Positions 8,861 to 16,178 of a stretch of 64,000 bases of DNA are shown here, piece by piece (the stretch's first letter is position 1; each line of letters opens with the position of its first letter). The notes beneath the pieces were generated by a model that saw only the letters and a program-made list of their open reading frames with translations, searched no databases and was not told where the DNA came from. The DNA is taken from the NCBI GenBank assembly GCA_045430275.1, contig JAILXU010000004.1, positions 1 through 64,000 on the forward strand. Direction: 5' to 3'. The position numbers and the translations under genes were made by a program. The DNA is from Oceanobacter sp045430275. Its GTDB lineage: Bacteria > Pseudomonadota > Gammaproteobacteria > Pseudomonadales > Oceanobacteraceae.

Positions 8861-9379
8861 ATGACCATTCAAGTAACGTGGGCCAGAGTGTGGCCGATCA
8901 TATCGCTGGTGATGTCCATGGCGGCGGTGTCATTGACTCAGGCGGCTGACAGCAGCGGCTCTTATCACATCTGCACGGATAGCAAAGGACGTAAGCTGTT
9001 CTCCCAGACGCCGTGTCCGAAAGGTCAGGAATCGGCGGTCAAGGAATACAAGATTCAGGAACCGACCGGCGGCGCGGCGGCCCAGAACATGAATGGTTCC
9101 ATGAGTTACGAAGCTCTGCGCGACAGTAATCGTGCCTATGAACTGCAACGCTTGCTGAAAAAGAATCGGGCGGCCCTGAAAAAGCTGGAACAGAACAAGG
9201 ACAGCAAGCTCCGCGCCATGCGAGAAAATCTGCTCAGCACCGCAGGCCCTAATGCCCGCAATCGTGCTTCTTCCTTGTATGAGCAGCTCAAGCAGGCCCA
9301 GAAAAAATACGTGGAGCAGGTGGTGCAACTGAAGAAAACCATTCACTCCCAGGAACAGGAACTGCAGAAGCTGCAATAA
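8861..9379 (+). CDS. Exported DUF4124-type coiled-coil protein
   Basis: A 172-residue exported protein. The signal peptide ends near VSLTQAADSSG (about residue 30). The next 35 residues (SYHICTDSKGRKLFSQTPCPKGQ) are a DUF4124-like motif with two Cys that probably form a disulfide. From about residue 85 the chain is an almost continuous charged coiled coil rich in K, E, Q and L. It probably works in the periplasm; no partner is evident. The start at 8861 follows a G-rich ribosome site (GAGGGGGG). It ends 4 bp before the glycosyltransferase gene, so the two are probably co-transcribed. Confidence 0.75.
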   Translation: MTIQVTWARVWPIISLVMSMAAVSLTQAADSSGSYHICTDSKGRKLFSQTPCPKGQESAVKEYKIQEPTGGAAAQNMNGSMSYEALRDSNRAYELQRLLKKNRAALKKLEQNKDSKLRAMRENLLSTAGPNARNRASSLYEQLKQAQKKYVEQVVQLKKTIHSQEQELQKLQ

Positions 9380-9383
9380 CCGC

Positions 9384-10478
9384 ATGACGACTCGACCTCG
9401 CATTCTTCTTTTGTCGGCCTATCGCTCCGACAGTCACGCCAGTTGGGCCGACTGGCTGGTGAATCATCTGAACGCCGACTGGCGTGTGCTGGAACTCCCC
9501 GGACGGTATTTTCGCTGGCGCATTCGTGGCAATCCCTTGTCCTGGCTGGACGACATTCCCGCCTTGCTGAACGACTGGCAGCCGGATCGCATTCTGGCCA
9601 CCAGCATGGTGGATATCTGCACCGTGCGCGGCTTGCATCCGGCTCTGGCCCAGGTGCCGGTATCCCTGTATTTCCACGAGAACCAGTTTGCCTACCCGGT
9701 GGGCGATGGGCAGCACAGCTCAGTTGATCCGCTGATGGTGCAGTTATACGGTGCGCTGGCGGCGGATGAGTTGCTGTTCAACTCCCGTTATAACCAGCGT
9801 ACATTTCTGGAGGGTGTGGATGCCTTGATGGCCAAAATGCCGGATGCCAAACCGGAATCGCTGTCGCAGCGGCTGGTTCCAAAATGCCACTGGCTCCCGG
9901 TGCCGGTTGAGCCGGTGCCCGGTCAGCCGCCTGTCACGGATACCGCGCTGCCTTTGCTGATCTGGAATCATCGCTGGGAATACGACAAATGCCCGGAAGC
10001 GCTGGTGTTGCTGGTGGAAGAACTGGACAGGCGAGGATTGCCCATGCGGCTGGCGTTGTTCGGGGCGGGAGCCAAACGCTTGCACCCGGTGCGGCAGCAG
10101 TTACAGCAACAATTGGGAGAGCGTGTGGTGGCCAGCGGCTTTATGCCTCGCGATGAGTATCGCCACTGGCTTGGACAGGGAAGTGTGGTATTCAGCGCCG
10201 CGCGGCATGAGTTTCAGGGGCTGGCGATGCTGGAAGCGGTCAGTGCTGGTGCGTTTCCGGTAGTGCCGGATGACTTGTGCTATCAGGAGCAGTATCCGCC
10301 GCTGTGTCGTTATCCGAACGGTGATGTTCAGGCGGCTGCGGACCGGATTGAACGGTATCTGCAACAGCCTTCGGATCGTGTGGATTCCGACGCCGTGGAC
10401 GTGAGCGAGTGGCTCTCGCCTGCGGTGTCGAAGCAATGGCAAGCATGGCTGGCAAACATTACTGCGGCTGTGACTTGA
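9384..10478 (+). CDS. tRNA-queuosine alpha-mannosyltransferase-like glycosyltransferase (DUF3524)
   Basis: A 364-residue glycosyltransferase whose N-terminal half is DUF3524: ILLLSAYRSDSHASWADWL, FRWRIRGNPLSW, DRILATSMVDICTVRGLHP, SLYFHENQFAYP. This is the family of animal QTMAN (GTDC1), which transfers mannose to queuosine-34 of tRNA-Asp. The C-terminal half is GT4-like, with LIWNHRWEYDKCPEALVLL and ARHEFQGLAMLEAVSAGAFPVVPD (donor-binding E-x7-E region). Whether bacterial members act on tRNA queuosine is not settled to my knowledge, so the substrate is inferred. It follows the DUF4124 protein by 4 bp and overlaps the convergent lipoprotein gene by 20 bp. Confidence 0.85.
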   Translation: MTTRPRILLLSAYRSDSHASWADWLVNHLNADWRVLELPGRYFRWRIRGNPLSWLDDIPALLNDWQPDRILATSMVDICTVRGLHPALAQVPVSLYFHENQFAYPVGDGQHSSVDPLMVQLYGALAADELLFNSRYNQRTFLEGVDALMAKMPDAKPESLSQRLVPKCHWLPVPVEPVPGQPPVTDTALPLLIWNHRWEYDKCPEALVLLVEELDRRGLPMRLALFGAGAKRLHPVRQQLQQQLGERVVASGFMPRDEYRHWLGQGSVVFSAARHEFQGLAMLEAVSAGAFPVVPDDLCYQEQYPPLCRYPNGDVQAAADRIERYLQQPSDRVDSDAVDVSEWLSPAVSKQWQAWLANITAAVT

Positions 10479-11043
10479 GCCAATATTCGAACGCCGCTTT
10501 TTCCTTGTCGGTGGCATTTTTCCAGATGTGTTTGAGCTGATGTAATTGTGAGGCGTCATGGCTATCGCTACCAATGTACTGCACCACAGTGGTTGTTTCT
10601 GTCACCAGCTCACCGGTGATTTTCTGCTTGCCGCCAATTAACCAAATAGGGGACGAGTCGGTCAGGGCCAGTGCCTGATCTCGGTCTCGCACGTGGGCAT
10701 GAGTCAGAATATAACGCTCACCGGCGTGGAAATTTTCGGTGATGGCGACCGGTTGCCAGCGGATCACATAACCGGCGTCGTCATTGTCGTTCCAGTTCTC
10801 TTCGTACTGAACAATGATGCGTTGTTCTCCCTCATCCAGGCGCAACAAGTATTTTCCTTCGTACAGGTTGGGAGAATGGGTCGGATTACCATTAATCGCC
10901 AGGATGCGCAGGCTGGATGGCACCAGAATTTCAACATTGCCGTGGCCGAGTGTGATCAGGTCATCGTCTTCCTGAATGGAGGAGATGGAGCAGGAGGCCA
11001 GCAAGGTCGCAAATGTAAATATCAGCAGCTTCAGGTGTTTCAT
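10459..11043 (-). CDS. DUF2057 (YccT-like) lipoprotein
   Basis: A 194-residue protein starting MKHLKLLIFTFATLLASC. The lipobox L-A-S-C puts the lipidated Cys at residue 18, so it should be anchored to a membrane facing the periplasm. The body (VEILVPSSLRILAINGNP, YEGKYLLRLDEGEQRIIVQYEE, FHAGERYIL) matches DUF2057/YccT, a family without an established biochemical role. The start at 11043 is preferred over an upstream in-frame codon because of the signal sequence. A strong leftward terminator-like hairpin sits only about 20 bp before the start. The 3' end overlaps the convergent mannosyltransferase gene. Confidence 0.8.
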   Translation of the reverse strand: MKHLKLLIFTFATLLASCSISSIQEDDDLITLGHGNVEILVPSSLRILAINGNPTHSPNLYEGKYLLRLDEGEQRIIVQYEENWNDNDDAGYVIRWQPVAITENFHAGERYILTHAHVRDRDQALALTDSSPIWLIGGKQKITGELVTETTTVVQYIGSDSHDASQLHQLKHIWKNATDKEKAAFEYWLKSQPQ

Positions 11044-11059
11044 GTTTGTCTCTACAGAA

Positions 11060-11086
11060 TAAAAACCCACTGGAAAACCAGTGGGT
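11060..11086 (-). terminator. Leftward intrinsic terminator or attenuator ahead of the DUF2057 gene
   Basis: On the minus strand ACCCACTGG-TTTT-CCAGTGGGT is followed by TTTTATT. It can end the dctP-porin transcript. Because it lies inside the leader of the DUF2057 gene it may also limit read-through into that gene. Confidence 0.75.
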
Positions 11087-11192
11087 ATATGACAGAACAA
11101 TACCGTCCTTGAGCTGAAATCCCTATCATCCGTTGGCCTTAGGCGACTACTCTATCAGCAGTCTGGAGCGCTACTGATGGTAGTACTACTGA

Positions 11193-11220
11193 GGGGCCTC
11201 CCAGAGGCTGAGAAGGCCCC
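11193..11220 (-). terminator. Hairpin after the porin gene
   Basis: GGGGCCT (11193-11199) pairs with AGGCCCC (11214-11220), 13 bp after the porin stop in the direction of transcription. It has no U-run, so it may stabilise the 3' end rather than terminate. Confidence 0.4.
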
Positions 11221-11232
11221 GTTGAGATACCA

Positions 11233-12177
11233 TCAGAAGTCGTAACGCACCCCCAGGTTGCTGATCAACACGTCATCGGCAATACGCGCCTTGTCGCCAG
11301 ACTGCTGTTCAACGGCTACCCAGACACGGAATTTCTTGTCCAGATGGTTGATGTATTCAACTTTGGAAGAGGTTTTTTCACCTTTCACATCGCACTCATT
11401 GACGGCGTAACGAGCGTGAATTTTGTGAACGCCGGTTTTGTACGCACCGTAGATGCCATCGGTGGTGGTTTTCTCACCCACACACAGACTGCCGGTTTTG
11501 TAGTCAAAATCGTCGGATGCACGGTGTGTAAACGCGGAGACCGTCACTGGTCCGGCGGTGTACCACAAGCGCACACCCAGTACCTGGCCTTCGTTCTTGT
11601 CAGCCTTGTCGCTCGGGTCGGTGTTCTTGTCCTTGACCAGAGCAAATTGGCCCTTGAAGCCACCGGACTTGTACTCACCACCCACTTGCAGGGTATCGAC
11701 GTTATTGCCATCCTTGTTCTCTGTCTGAACACCCAAGCCGAGCTTGAAACCGCCACGCTTGTAGTAGTACTGGGTCAGGCCATCGTCACGGATGGTGTAC
11801 ATACGCAGGCTGTCCTTGCCGTCGCTGAAGTAGGCACCACGCACGAACTTGTGCCACAGAGTGGTTTGGGAGCCGTGGTAGATTTCACCGAACTCGCCTT
11901 TCAGGCCGACAAAACCCAGACGCAGTTTGGGAGCCGCACCCTGAGTAAAATCAACGCCGTATTCAAACTGACCGACGGCGGTCATGCCGTTATCCAGTTT
12001 GGTGCTTCCCTTCAGGCCGAAACGTGACAGTTCATCCTGGCTGTCGATATCACCTTCGTTATTTTCAATGGACAGACGCACGGTACCGTAAGCTGTGGTC
12101 GTGGTTTCACCAGCGATGGCAACGCCAGACATCAGCAGGCTCAGGGATACGGCAGCAGCAAGTTTGCACTTATTCAT
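11233..12177 (-). CDS. Outer-membrane porin (Porin_4 type)
   Basis: A 314-residue beta-barrel porin. The signal peptide is residues 1-22 (MNKCKLAAAVSLSLLMSGVAIA). The mature N-terminus TTTAYGTVRLSIENNEG, DELSRFGLKG and GLKGEFGEIYHG are typical of gram-negative trimeric porins, and the chain ends in Phe (NLGVRYDF), the BAM-recognition signature. The gene lies 50 bp behind dctP on the same strand with no promoter or terminator between them. It is therefore probably part of the same sigma-54 transcript and would supply dicarboxylates to the periplasmic binding protein. That link is inferred from position. Confidence 0.88.
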   Translation of the reverse strand: MNKCKLAAAVSLSLLMSGVAIAGETTTTAYGTVRLSIENNEGDIDSQDELSRFGLKGSTKLDNGMTAVGQFEYGVDFTQGAAPKLRLGFVGLKGEFGEIYHGSQTTLWHKFVRGAYFSDGKDSLRMYTIRDDGLTQYYYKRGGFKLGLGVQTENKDGNNVDTLQVGGEYKSGGFKGQFALVKDKNTDPSDKADKNEGQVLGVRLWYTAGPVTVSAFTHRASDDFDYKTGSLCVGEKTTTDGIYGAYKTGVHKIHARYAVNECDVKGEKTSSKVEYINHLDKKFRVWVAVEQQSGDKARIADDVLISNLGVRYDF

Positions 12178-12226
12178 GTTTCGCTCTCTTTGAATATTGT
12201 TATTGTGCCTTCAGGGCAGGGTTGGA

Positions 12227-13210
12227 TCAGTTGGACTTCAAGGCCGCGTCAATCAGCTCTTTACCGATCTCGTCTTCAAACATTTTCCAAACGGGCTTCA
12301 TGGCATTTACCCACTGAACACGGTCGGCGTCGGAGACCTCGACCAGTTGTGTCTTGCCGGATTCCAGAATCTTGGTGCGGTCTTTGTTGCTTTTTTCCAG
12401 CGCGATGGCGTTACCGTGAGCGATGGCCTCGTTGATGGCTTTCTTCAGCTCAACGCGGATGTCGTCAGGCAGGCCATGCCAGAACTCAGCGGAAGTCACC
12501 ACCATGTAGTCGAGCAGACCGTGGTTGGATTCGGTGGCGTATTTCTGAACCTCGAAGAACTTCTTGGAATAAATGTTGGACCAGGTGTTTTCCTGACCAT
12601 CGATGGCACGGGTCTGCAGCAGCGTGAAGACCTCAGAGAAGGGTTTTTTCAGCGGAATGGCCTGCACAGCTTCAAACTGGGCCTGTAATACATCCGACGT
12701 CATGATGCGGTACTTGCGACCTGAGATATCGGCAGGCGTCTGGATTGGATCGTTGGCGGTCAATTGCTTCATGCCGTTGTGCAGGTAGCCCAAACCGACC
12801 AGCAGTTTGCTTTCCATCGATTGCAGCAGCTTCTGGCCGTGTGGGCCTTGCTGGAAACGATCAACCGCTTCGATGTCCTTGAACAGGAAAGGCAGATCGA
12901 ACAATTGCAGCTTCTTGGTGTATTTCTGGAATTTGGACAGCGCCGGAGCGGCCATTTCCACATCACCCAACTGCATGGCCTGCAGAACGGTTGAATCGGT
13001 AAACAACTGCGAGTTTGGATACACCTTGACCACAACTTTGCCAGGAAGGCGTTGTTCCGCCAGTTCCTTGAACTTCAGGGCCATCTGGCCTTTGGGGGTG
13101 TTTTCCGCCACAACGTGGGAGAACTTGATTTCAATCGGAGCAGCAGCAGCCTGATGGTTAAACGTCAGCAAACTGGCACAAGCCAGAACAGAAGCGACCA
13201 GGGTCTTCAT
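12227..13210 (-). CDS. dctP: TRAP transporter solute-binding protein DctP
   Basis: The periplasmic binding protein of a C4-dicarboxylate TRAP transporter, 327 residues. The signal peptide ends at about residue 23 (LLTFNHQAAAA). The mature chain shows the DctP pattern: IEIKFSHVVAENTPKGQMALKF, QLFTDSTVLQAMQLGDVEMAAPA, RKYRIMTSDVLQAQFEA with the ligand-carboxylate Arg, and EVFTLLQTRAIDGQENTWSNIYSKKF. The permease genes dctQM lie at 1.7-3.7 kb on the other strand, so the usual dctPQM operon is split. A sigma-54 promoter lies about 90 bp upstream and the porin gene follows. Confidence 0.95.
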   Translation of the reverse strand: MKTLVASVLACASLLTFNHQAAAAPIEIKFSHVVAENTPKGQMALKFKELAEQRLPGKVVVKVYPNSQLFTDSTVLQAMQLGDVEMAAPALSKFQKYTKKLQLFDLPFLFKDIEAVDRFQQGPHGQKLLQSMESKLLVGLGYLHNGMKQLTANDPIQTPADISGRKYRIMTSDVLQAQFEAVQAIPLKKPFSEVFTLLQTRAIDGQENTWSNIYSKKFFEVQKYATESNHGLLDYMVVTSAEFWHGLPDDIRVELKKAINEAIAHGNAIALEKSNKDRTKILESGKTQLVEVSDADRVQWVNAMKPVWKMFEDEIGKELIDAALKSN

Positions 13211-13300
13211 ATTGAATCCTCACTGTTATTTTTGTGTGGCCCGGCTGACAAGAGCAACAGGGCCTGGCAAACCCGCACAGAGCGGTTAACAAGCCAGAGA

Positions 13301-13315
13301 GCAACGGGTGTGCCA
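13301..13315 (-). promoter_or_regulatory. Sigma-54 -24/-12 promoter of dctP
   Basis: On the minus strand TGGCACACCCGTTGC has GG and GC exactly 10 bases apart and matches TGGCAC-N5-TTGC. It lies about 91 bp from the dctP start. It is the same class of promoter as the one before dctQM, so both halves of the transporter should respond to the same RpoN activator. Confidence 0.85.
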
Positions 13316-13329
13316 GTTGCACGCTTTGG

Positions 13330-13690
13330 AAGAAAAGCCGCTCGTGCCAACAGTGGTAGGAAAAAGAGGGTTCAATGTACCCAAAAGCCTGAATATATAA
13401 GGGTTACAGAGCTGTTAAGTAACGGGTGAGTGGGGCGCAAGGTGAGTAATTCATTGCTTTGATGTATCGACCAAAGTCGAAACTGGCAAGCAGTTAATGG
13501 GTAATAAAAATCACATTCAAAATCGATTTAACAATACGTTTCAGAGACTGAAAACTGGAAAAGGGTGGAAGACCACCCCTGAAACCGAGCCGAAAGAGTG
13601 AAGAACTTCCAGTCTACTTGAGCGGTTCACCATGGCTGATGATGAGAAAGTGATAAGGAATAGGCCCAAAAGATAAAATAGTTTAAAGCA
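13330..13690. other. Non-coding interval upstream of dctP and tRNA-Ser
   Basis: About 360 bp without a gene. It should hold upstream activator sites for the dctP promoter, but I cannot point to a convincing palindrome. A short hairpin GGGTGG-AAGA-CCACCC lies at 13563-13578. Confidence 0.4.
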
Positions 13691-13694
13691 GGCG

Positions 13695-13722
13695 TTGACA
13701 AAGAAAATCAGATCAGTAATAT
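13695..13722 (+). promoter_or_regulatory. Sigma-70 promoter of tRNA-Ser
   Basis: TTGACA (13695-13700), a 16-bp spacer and TAATAT (13717-13722), followed by a GC-rich discriminator (CCCCGC) typical of stable-RNA promoters, 12 bp before the tRNA. Confidence 0.7.
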
Positions 13723-13734
13723 AAGCCCCGCTTC

Positions 13735-13825
13735 GGAGGGATGGCTGAGCGGTCGAAAGCACCGGTCTTGAAAACCGGCGTAGGTTTGTAGCCTACCTAG
13801 GGTTCAAATCCCTATCCCTCCGCCA
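13735..13825 (+). tRNA. tRNA-Ser (anticodon UGA)
   Basis: A complete 91-nt class II tRNA including encoded CCA. The acceptor arms are GGAGGGA and TCCCTCC with discriminator G. The D-loop contains TGGCTGAGCGG, the anticodon arm CCGGTCTTGAAAACCGG places TGA in the loop, there is a long variable arm GTAGGTTTGTAGCCTAC, and the T-arm is AGGGTTCAAATCCCT. The last 15 bases are part of a 179-bp direct repeat whose other copy is at 41614, so its 3' end is the attachment site of the island. Confidence 0.96.
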
Positions 13826-13989
13826 CTATTTTAGAAAAAGGCGCTGAGTAGAAATACTCAGCGCCTTTTTTGTTTGTGTTGTCTTCTCTGTTGTTTTTCT
13901 TCCTGAAAAATGGACAACATGCCGGTTGCTGCAACCGCCCGCCACAACATCCGAAGGTACAGTTCTACAGCATGATCAAGGAAATCGAA
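13811..13989 (+). repeat. Left attachment repeat (attL) with tRNA 3' end
   Basis: 179 bp starting inside the tRNA-Ser T-arm and running through the tRNA terminator to codon 6 of the next ORF. It is repeated at 41614-41791 with only three differences (one T indel, T/C and C/T). The two copies bracket about 28 kb and lie next to a tRNA gene and an integrase, so they are the likely attL and attR. Confidence 0.85.
13840..13871 (+). terminator. tRNA-Ser terminator with GAAA tetraloop
   Basis: GGCGCTGAGTA-GAAA-TACTCAGCGCC followed by TTTTTT. It is duplicated inside the right repeat at 41642-41673. Confidence 0.92.
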
Positions 13990-14196
13990 GCGGATATGAT
14001 TCGCCAGCACCCGGCATGCGCCAATGTGCAGCTAGATACCTTCCTGTATTCGGTCACGCACAAATCTGCCTTGTTAGCCGACTGGACAGAATACGAAGGC
14101 GAAATCATTACTGAAAAACACTTCTCTGACTGGAATATTCTGTTTGAGGAAGAAGGTGTTCAGGCAATTGAGCAACTGGTTCGGAAAGTGATGTAA
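13972..14196 (+). CDS. Small protein of unknown function at the island left end
   Basis: A 74-residue acidic, soluble protein (MIKEIEADMIRQHPACANVQ... WNILFEEEGVQAIEQLV) that I do not recognise. GAAGG lies about 13 bp before the ATG. The first six codons lie in the attachment repeat. The right copy of the repeat starts the same ORF but diverges after codon 6 and stops at 41839. One of the two is therefore the original downstream neighbour of the tRNA and the other is a chimera. Confidence 0.5.
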   Translation: MIKEIEADMIRQHPACANVQLDTFLYSVTHKSALLADWTEYEGEIITEKHFSDWNILFEEEGVQAIEQLVRKVM

Positions 14197-14314
14197 TTCG
14201 AACAGAGCATAGCGTGAAGTCAGGCGATTTGGATGATGGTCAGATTCATCAGAATTGTTGCAGCTTGAGTGATTTGTAGCAGGCATCAGAAAAGGTTAAA
14301 ACAACGAGGTGGTA

Positions 14315-15424
14315 ATGAAGCTCACTGAGCTGGAAATCAAAGGGTTCAAGTCGATTGATGGCGCTGGTCAAACCATTGCTTTTGGTGATGTGACTTTATT
14401 GCTGGGTGCCAATGGGGCCGGTAAAAGTAACCTGATTTCGTTTTTTAGAATGCTCGGTTATATGACTACCGAGGCGTTGCAGCAGTATGTAGGCAAGTAC
14501 GGTGTCAATCAGCTGTTGTTTTACGGTTCAAGAGTCACTGAGTCGATCAGTTTTAGCGTCACTTTGGAAGATGAGAGAAACATCGACAAGTACGAGGTCA
14601 AGCTTTCGCATGGGATGCCGGATCGTCTGTTTATCAGTGGCGAGAAGGTTAGCTATCAGACCAAAGGCAGGCCAGATCCTCTCGAATATTTCTTAACAGC
14701 GGGCGGTGCTGAAACCGGACTGGCTCAAGATAATCGCAAAACCAGCCAGGTGCTGGCCGCGTTGCTAGGGCGTATTAATGACTACCAGTTTCACGATACC
14801 TCCGATACAGCCCGGATCAAAGACCGGGTTTATCTCGACGATGCCGCCTACCTGCGTAGCGATGCTGGTAACCTGGCGGCTTTCCTTAAAAACCTGAAAG
14901 ATACCGAGAAATTCCAGCCCTATTACCAGCGTATCGTGCGCCATGTCCAAAAGGTGATGCCTCAGTTTGGTGATTTTAAGCTGGATACTCTGCCGGGTAA
15001 CGACCGTTATATTCGCCTGAATTGGCAAGACAAGCGCCGCCCGGATTACCTGTTTGGCCCCGATCAGATCTCAGATGGTTCATTGCGCTTTATGGCGCTG
15101 GCAACCTTGTTGATGCAACCGCCGGAACTGATGCCGAAAGTGATCGTGTTGGACGAGCCAGAACTTGGACTGCACCCCGCTGCAACATTGGCGCTGGCTG
15201 GCTTGATCAAACGAGCCTCTCACCATGTGCAAATTGTCGTGGCAACGCAATCCACCCGGTTAGTGGATGAGTTTTCCCCCGATCAAGTTGTGGTGGTGGA
15301 GCGAGATGAGGACAGCGGTGCCAGCCAGTTTCATCGTCTTGATACAGAAAAGTTGGCTGACTGGTTGGATCGCTACAGTTTGTCGGAACTGTGGGAGAAG
15401 AACGTACTGGGGGGCAAGCCGTGA
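14315..15424 (+). CDS. AAA (ABC-type) ATPase, RecF/OLD-like, paired with DUF4276
   Basis: A 369-residue ATPase of the AAA_21 type. It has N-terminal LTELEIKGFKSIDGAG, Walker A GANGAGKSN (about residue 31), an ABC-like signature QISDGSLRFMALATLL, Walker B VIVLDEPELGLHP and the switch region VVATQSTRLVDEF. Such ATPases pair with nuclease or Toprim effectors in anti-phage systems (OLD, Gabija, PARIS and others). The next gene begins inside its stop codon (GTGA overlap), so the two act together. ATG 14315 follows GAGG at 14306; GTG 14309 lies inside that ribosome site. Confidence 0.85.
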   Translation: MKLTELEIKGFKSIDGAGQTIAFGDVTLLLGANGAGKSNLISFFRMLGYMTTEALQQYVGKYGVNQLLFYGSRVTESISFSVTLEDERNIDKYEVKLSHGMPDRLFISGEKVSYQTKGRPDPLEYFLTAGGAETGLAQDNRKTSQVLAALLGRINDYQFHDTSDTARIKDRVYLDDAAYLRSDAGNLAAFLKNLKDTEKFQPYYQRIVRHVQKVMPQFGDFKLDTLPGNDRYIRLNWQDKRRPDYLFGPDQISDGSLRFMALATLLMQPPELMPKVIVLDEPELGLHPAATLALAGLIKRASHHVQIVVATQSTRLVDEFSPDQVVVVERDEDSGASQFHRLDTEKLADWLDRYSLSELWEKNVLGGKP

Positions 15425-16095
15425 TTCGCTTGCATTGTATTGTTGAGGGCCAAACAGAAGAAGCATTTGTGAATCAGATTCTGGCCCCGCATTTGGCTCT
15501 GTATCAGGTGTTTGCGGATGCCCGTTGTGTCGAAACCAGCCGTGACCGTCGTGCTGGCAAGGTCTATAAGGGCGGCATCACGAACTACGCCAAAGCCCAA
15601 AAAGACATGATGGCCTGGGTCGCAGAAGATAAAGGTGCAGATGTCCGTTTCACCACCATGTTTGATTTATACGCACTGCCGAACGACTTCCCCGGCTATC
15701 AACACTCCCTACAGGAACAGGATGCCTACCGCCAGGTAGAACAACTGGAAGTTGAGCTGGCGCGAGATATTAACGACCGCCGGTTTATTCCGTACATTCA
15801 GTTACACGAATTTGAAGCCTTGATACTGGCCCAGCCTTCCGCACTGGATTGGGAATACCTGGAGCATGAGAACGCCATTCAGAATCTGGTGAATATGGTC
15901 GGTACGCAAAACCCGGAGTTGATCAATCAGGGGCATGAAACCGCACCCTCCAAGCGTATCCTTAAAGAAATACCGGAATACGATAAAGTCACCTCAGGAG
16001 TGTCGGTAGCTGAGTGCATTGGTCTGGATACTTTACGGCAGAAGTGCGCTCATTTTGATCAGTGGCTGACCAAGCTGGAACGACTGGCGAATTGA
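15421..16095 (+). CDS. DUF4276 (Toprim-like) partner of the AAA ATPase
   Basis: A 224-residue DUF4276 protein. The start IRLHCIVEGQTEEAFVNQIL is the family hallmark, with the acidic residue of a Toprim-like fold. Further acidic motifs are TTMFDLYALPNDFPG (D-x-Y) and IQLHEFEALILA. I chose the GTG at 15421, which overlaps the ATPase stop; the earlier in-frame start at 15391 would lie within the ATPase gene. ATPase-DUF4276 pairs recur in defence islands; I infer a nuclease-type effector triggered by the ATPase. Experimental evidence for this pair is not known to me. Confidence 0.82.
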   Translation: MIRLHCIVEGQTEEAFVNQILAPHLALYQVFADARCVETSRDRRAGKVYKGGITNYAKAQKDMMAWVAEDKGADVRFTTMFDLYALPNDFPGYQHSLQEQDAYRQVEQLEVELARDINDRRFIPYIQLHEFEALILAQPSALDWEYLEHENAIQNLVNMVGTQNPELINQGHETAPSKRILKEIPEYDKVTSGVSVAECIGLDTLRQKCAHFDQWLTKLERLAN

Positions 16096-16145
16096 TTTCA
16101 GCCATACAGAAGCGGTGATTGATAAGATCTGCTCCATTCCCAAAA

Positions 16146-16171
16146 GAAAAAAGCACAGTCGCCACTGTGCT
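16146..16171 (-). terminator. Leftward intrinsic terminator of the recombination block
   Basis: On the minus strand AGCACAGT-GGCG-ACTGTGCT is followed by TTTTTTC, 8 bp beyond the VWA gene stop. A second hairpin, CCGCCATC/GATGGCGG, overlaps the last codons of that gene (16173-16192). Confidence 0.88.
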
Positions 16172-16178
16172 ACCGCCA

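Noticed and set aside
11193..11240. Resemblance to a TPP riboswitch (GGCTGAGA followed by CCCGTTGA)
   Set aside because: The rest of the aptamer is absent, the right half is the 3' end of the porin gene, and no thiamin gene lies downstream.
13870..13971. N-terminal extension with a hydrophobic stretch on the small ORF at attL
   Set aside because: It would start within the tRNA terminator with a non-ATG codon and no ribosome site. The ATG at 13972 is better.
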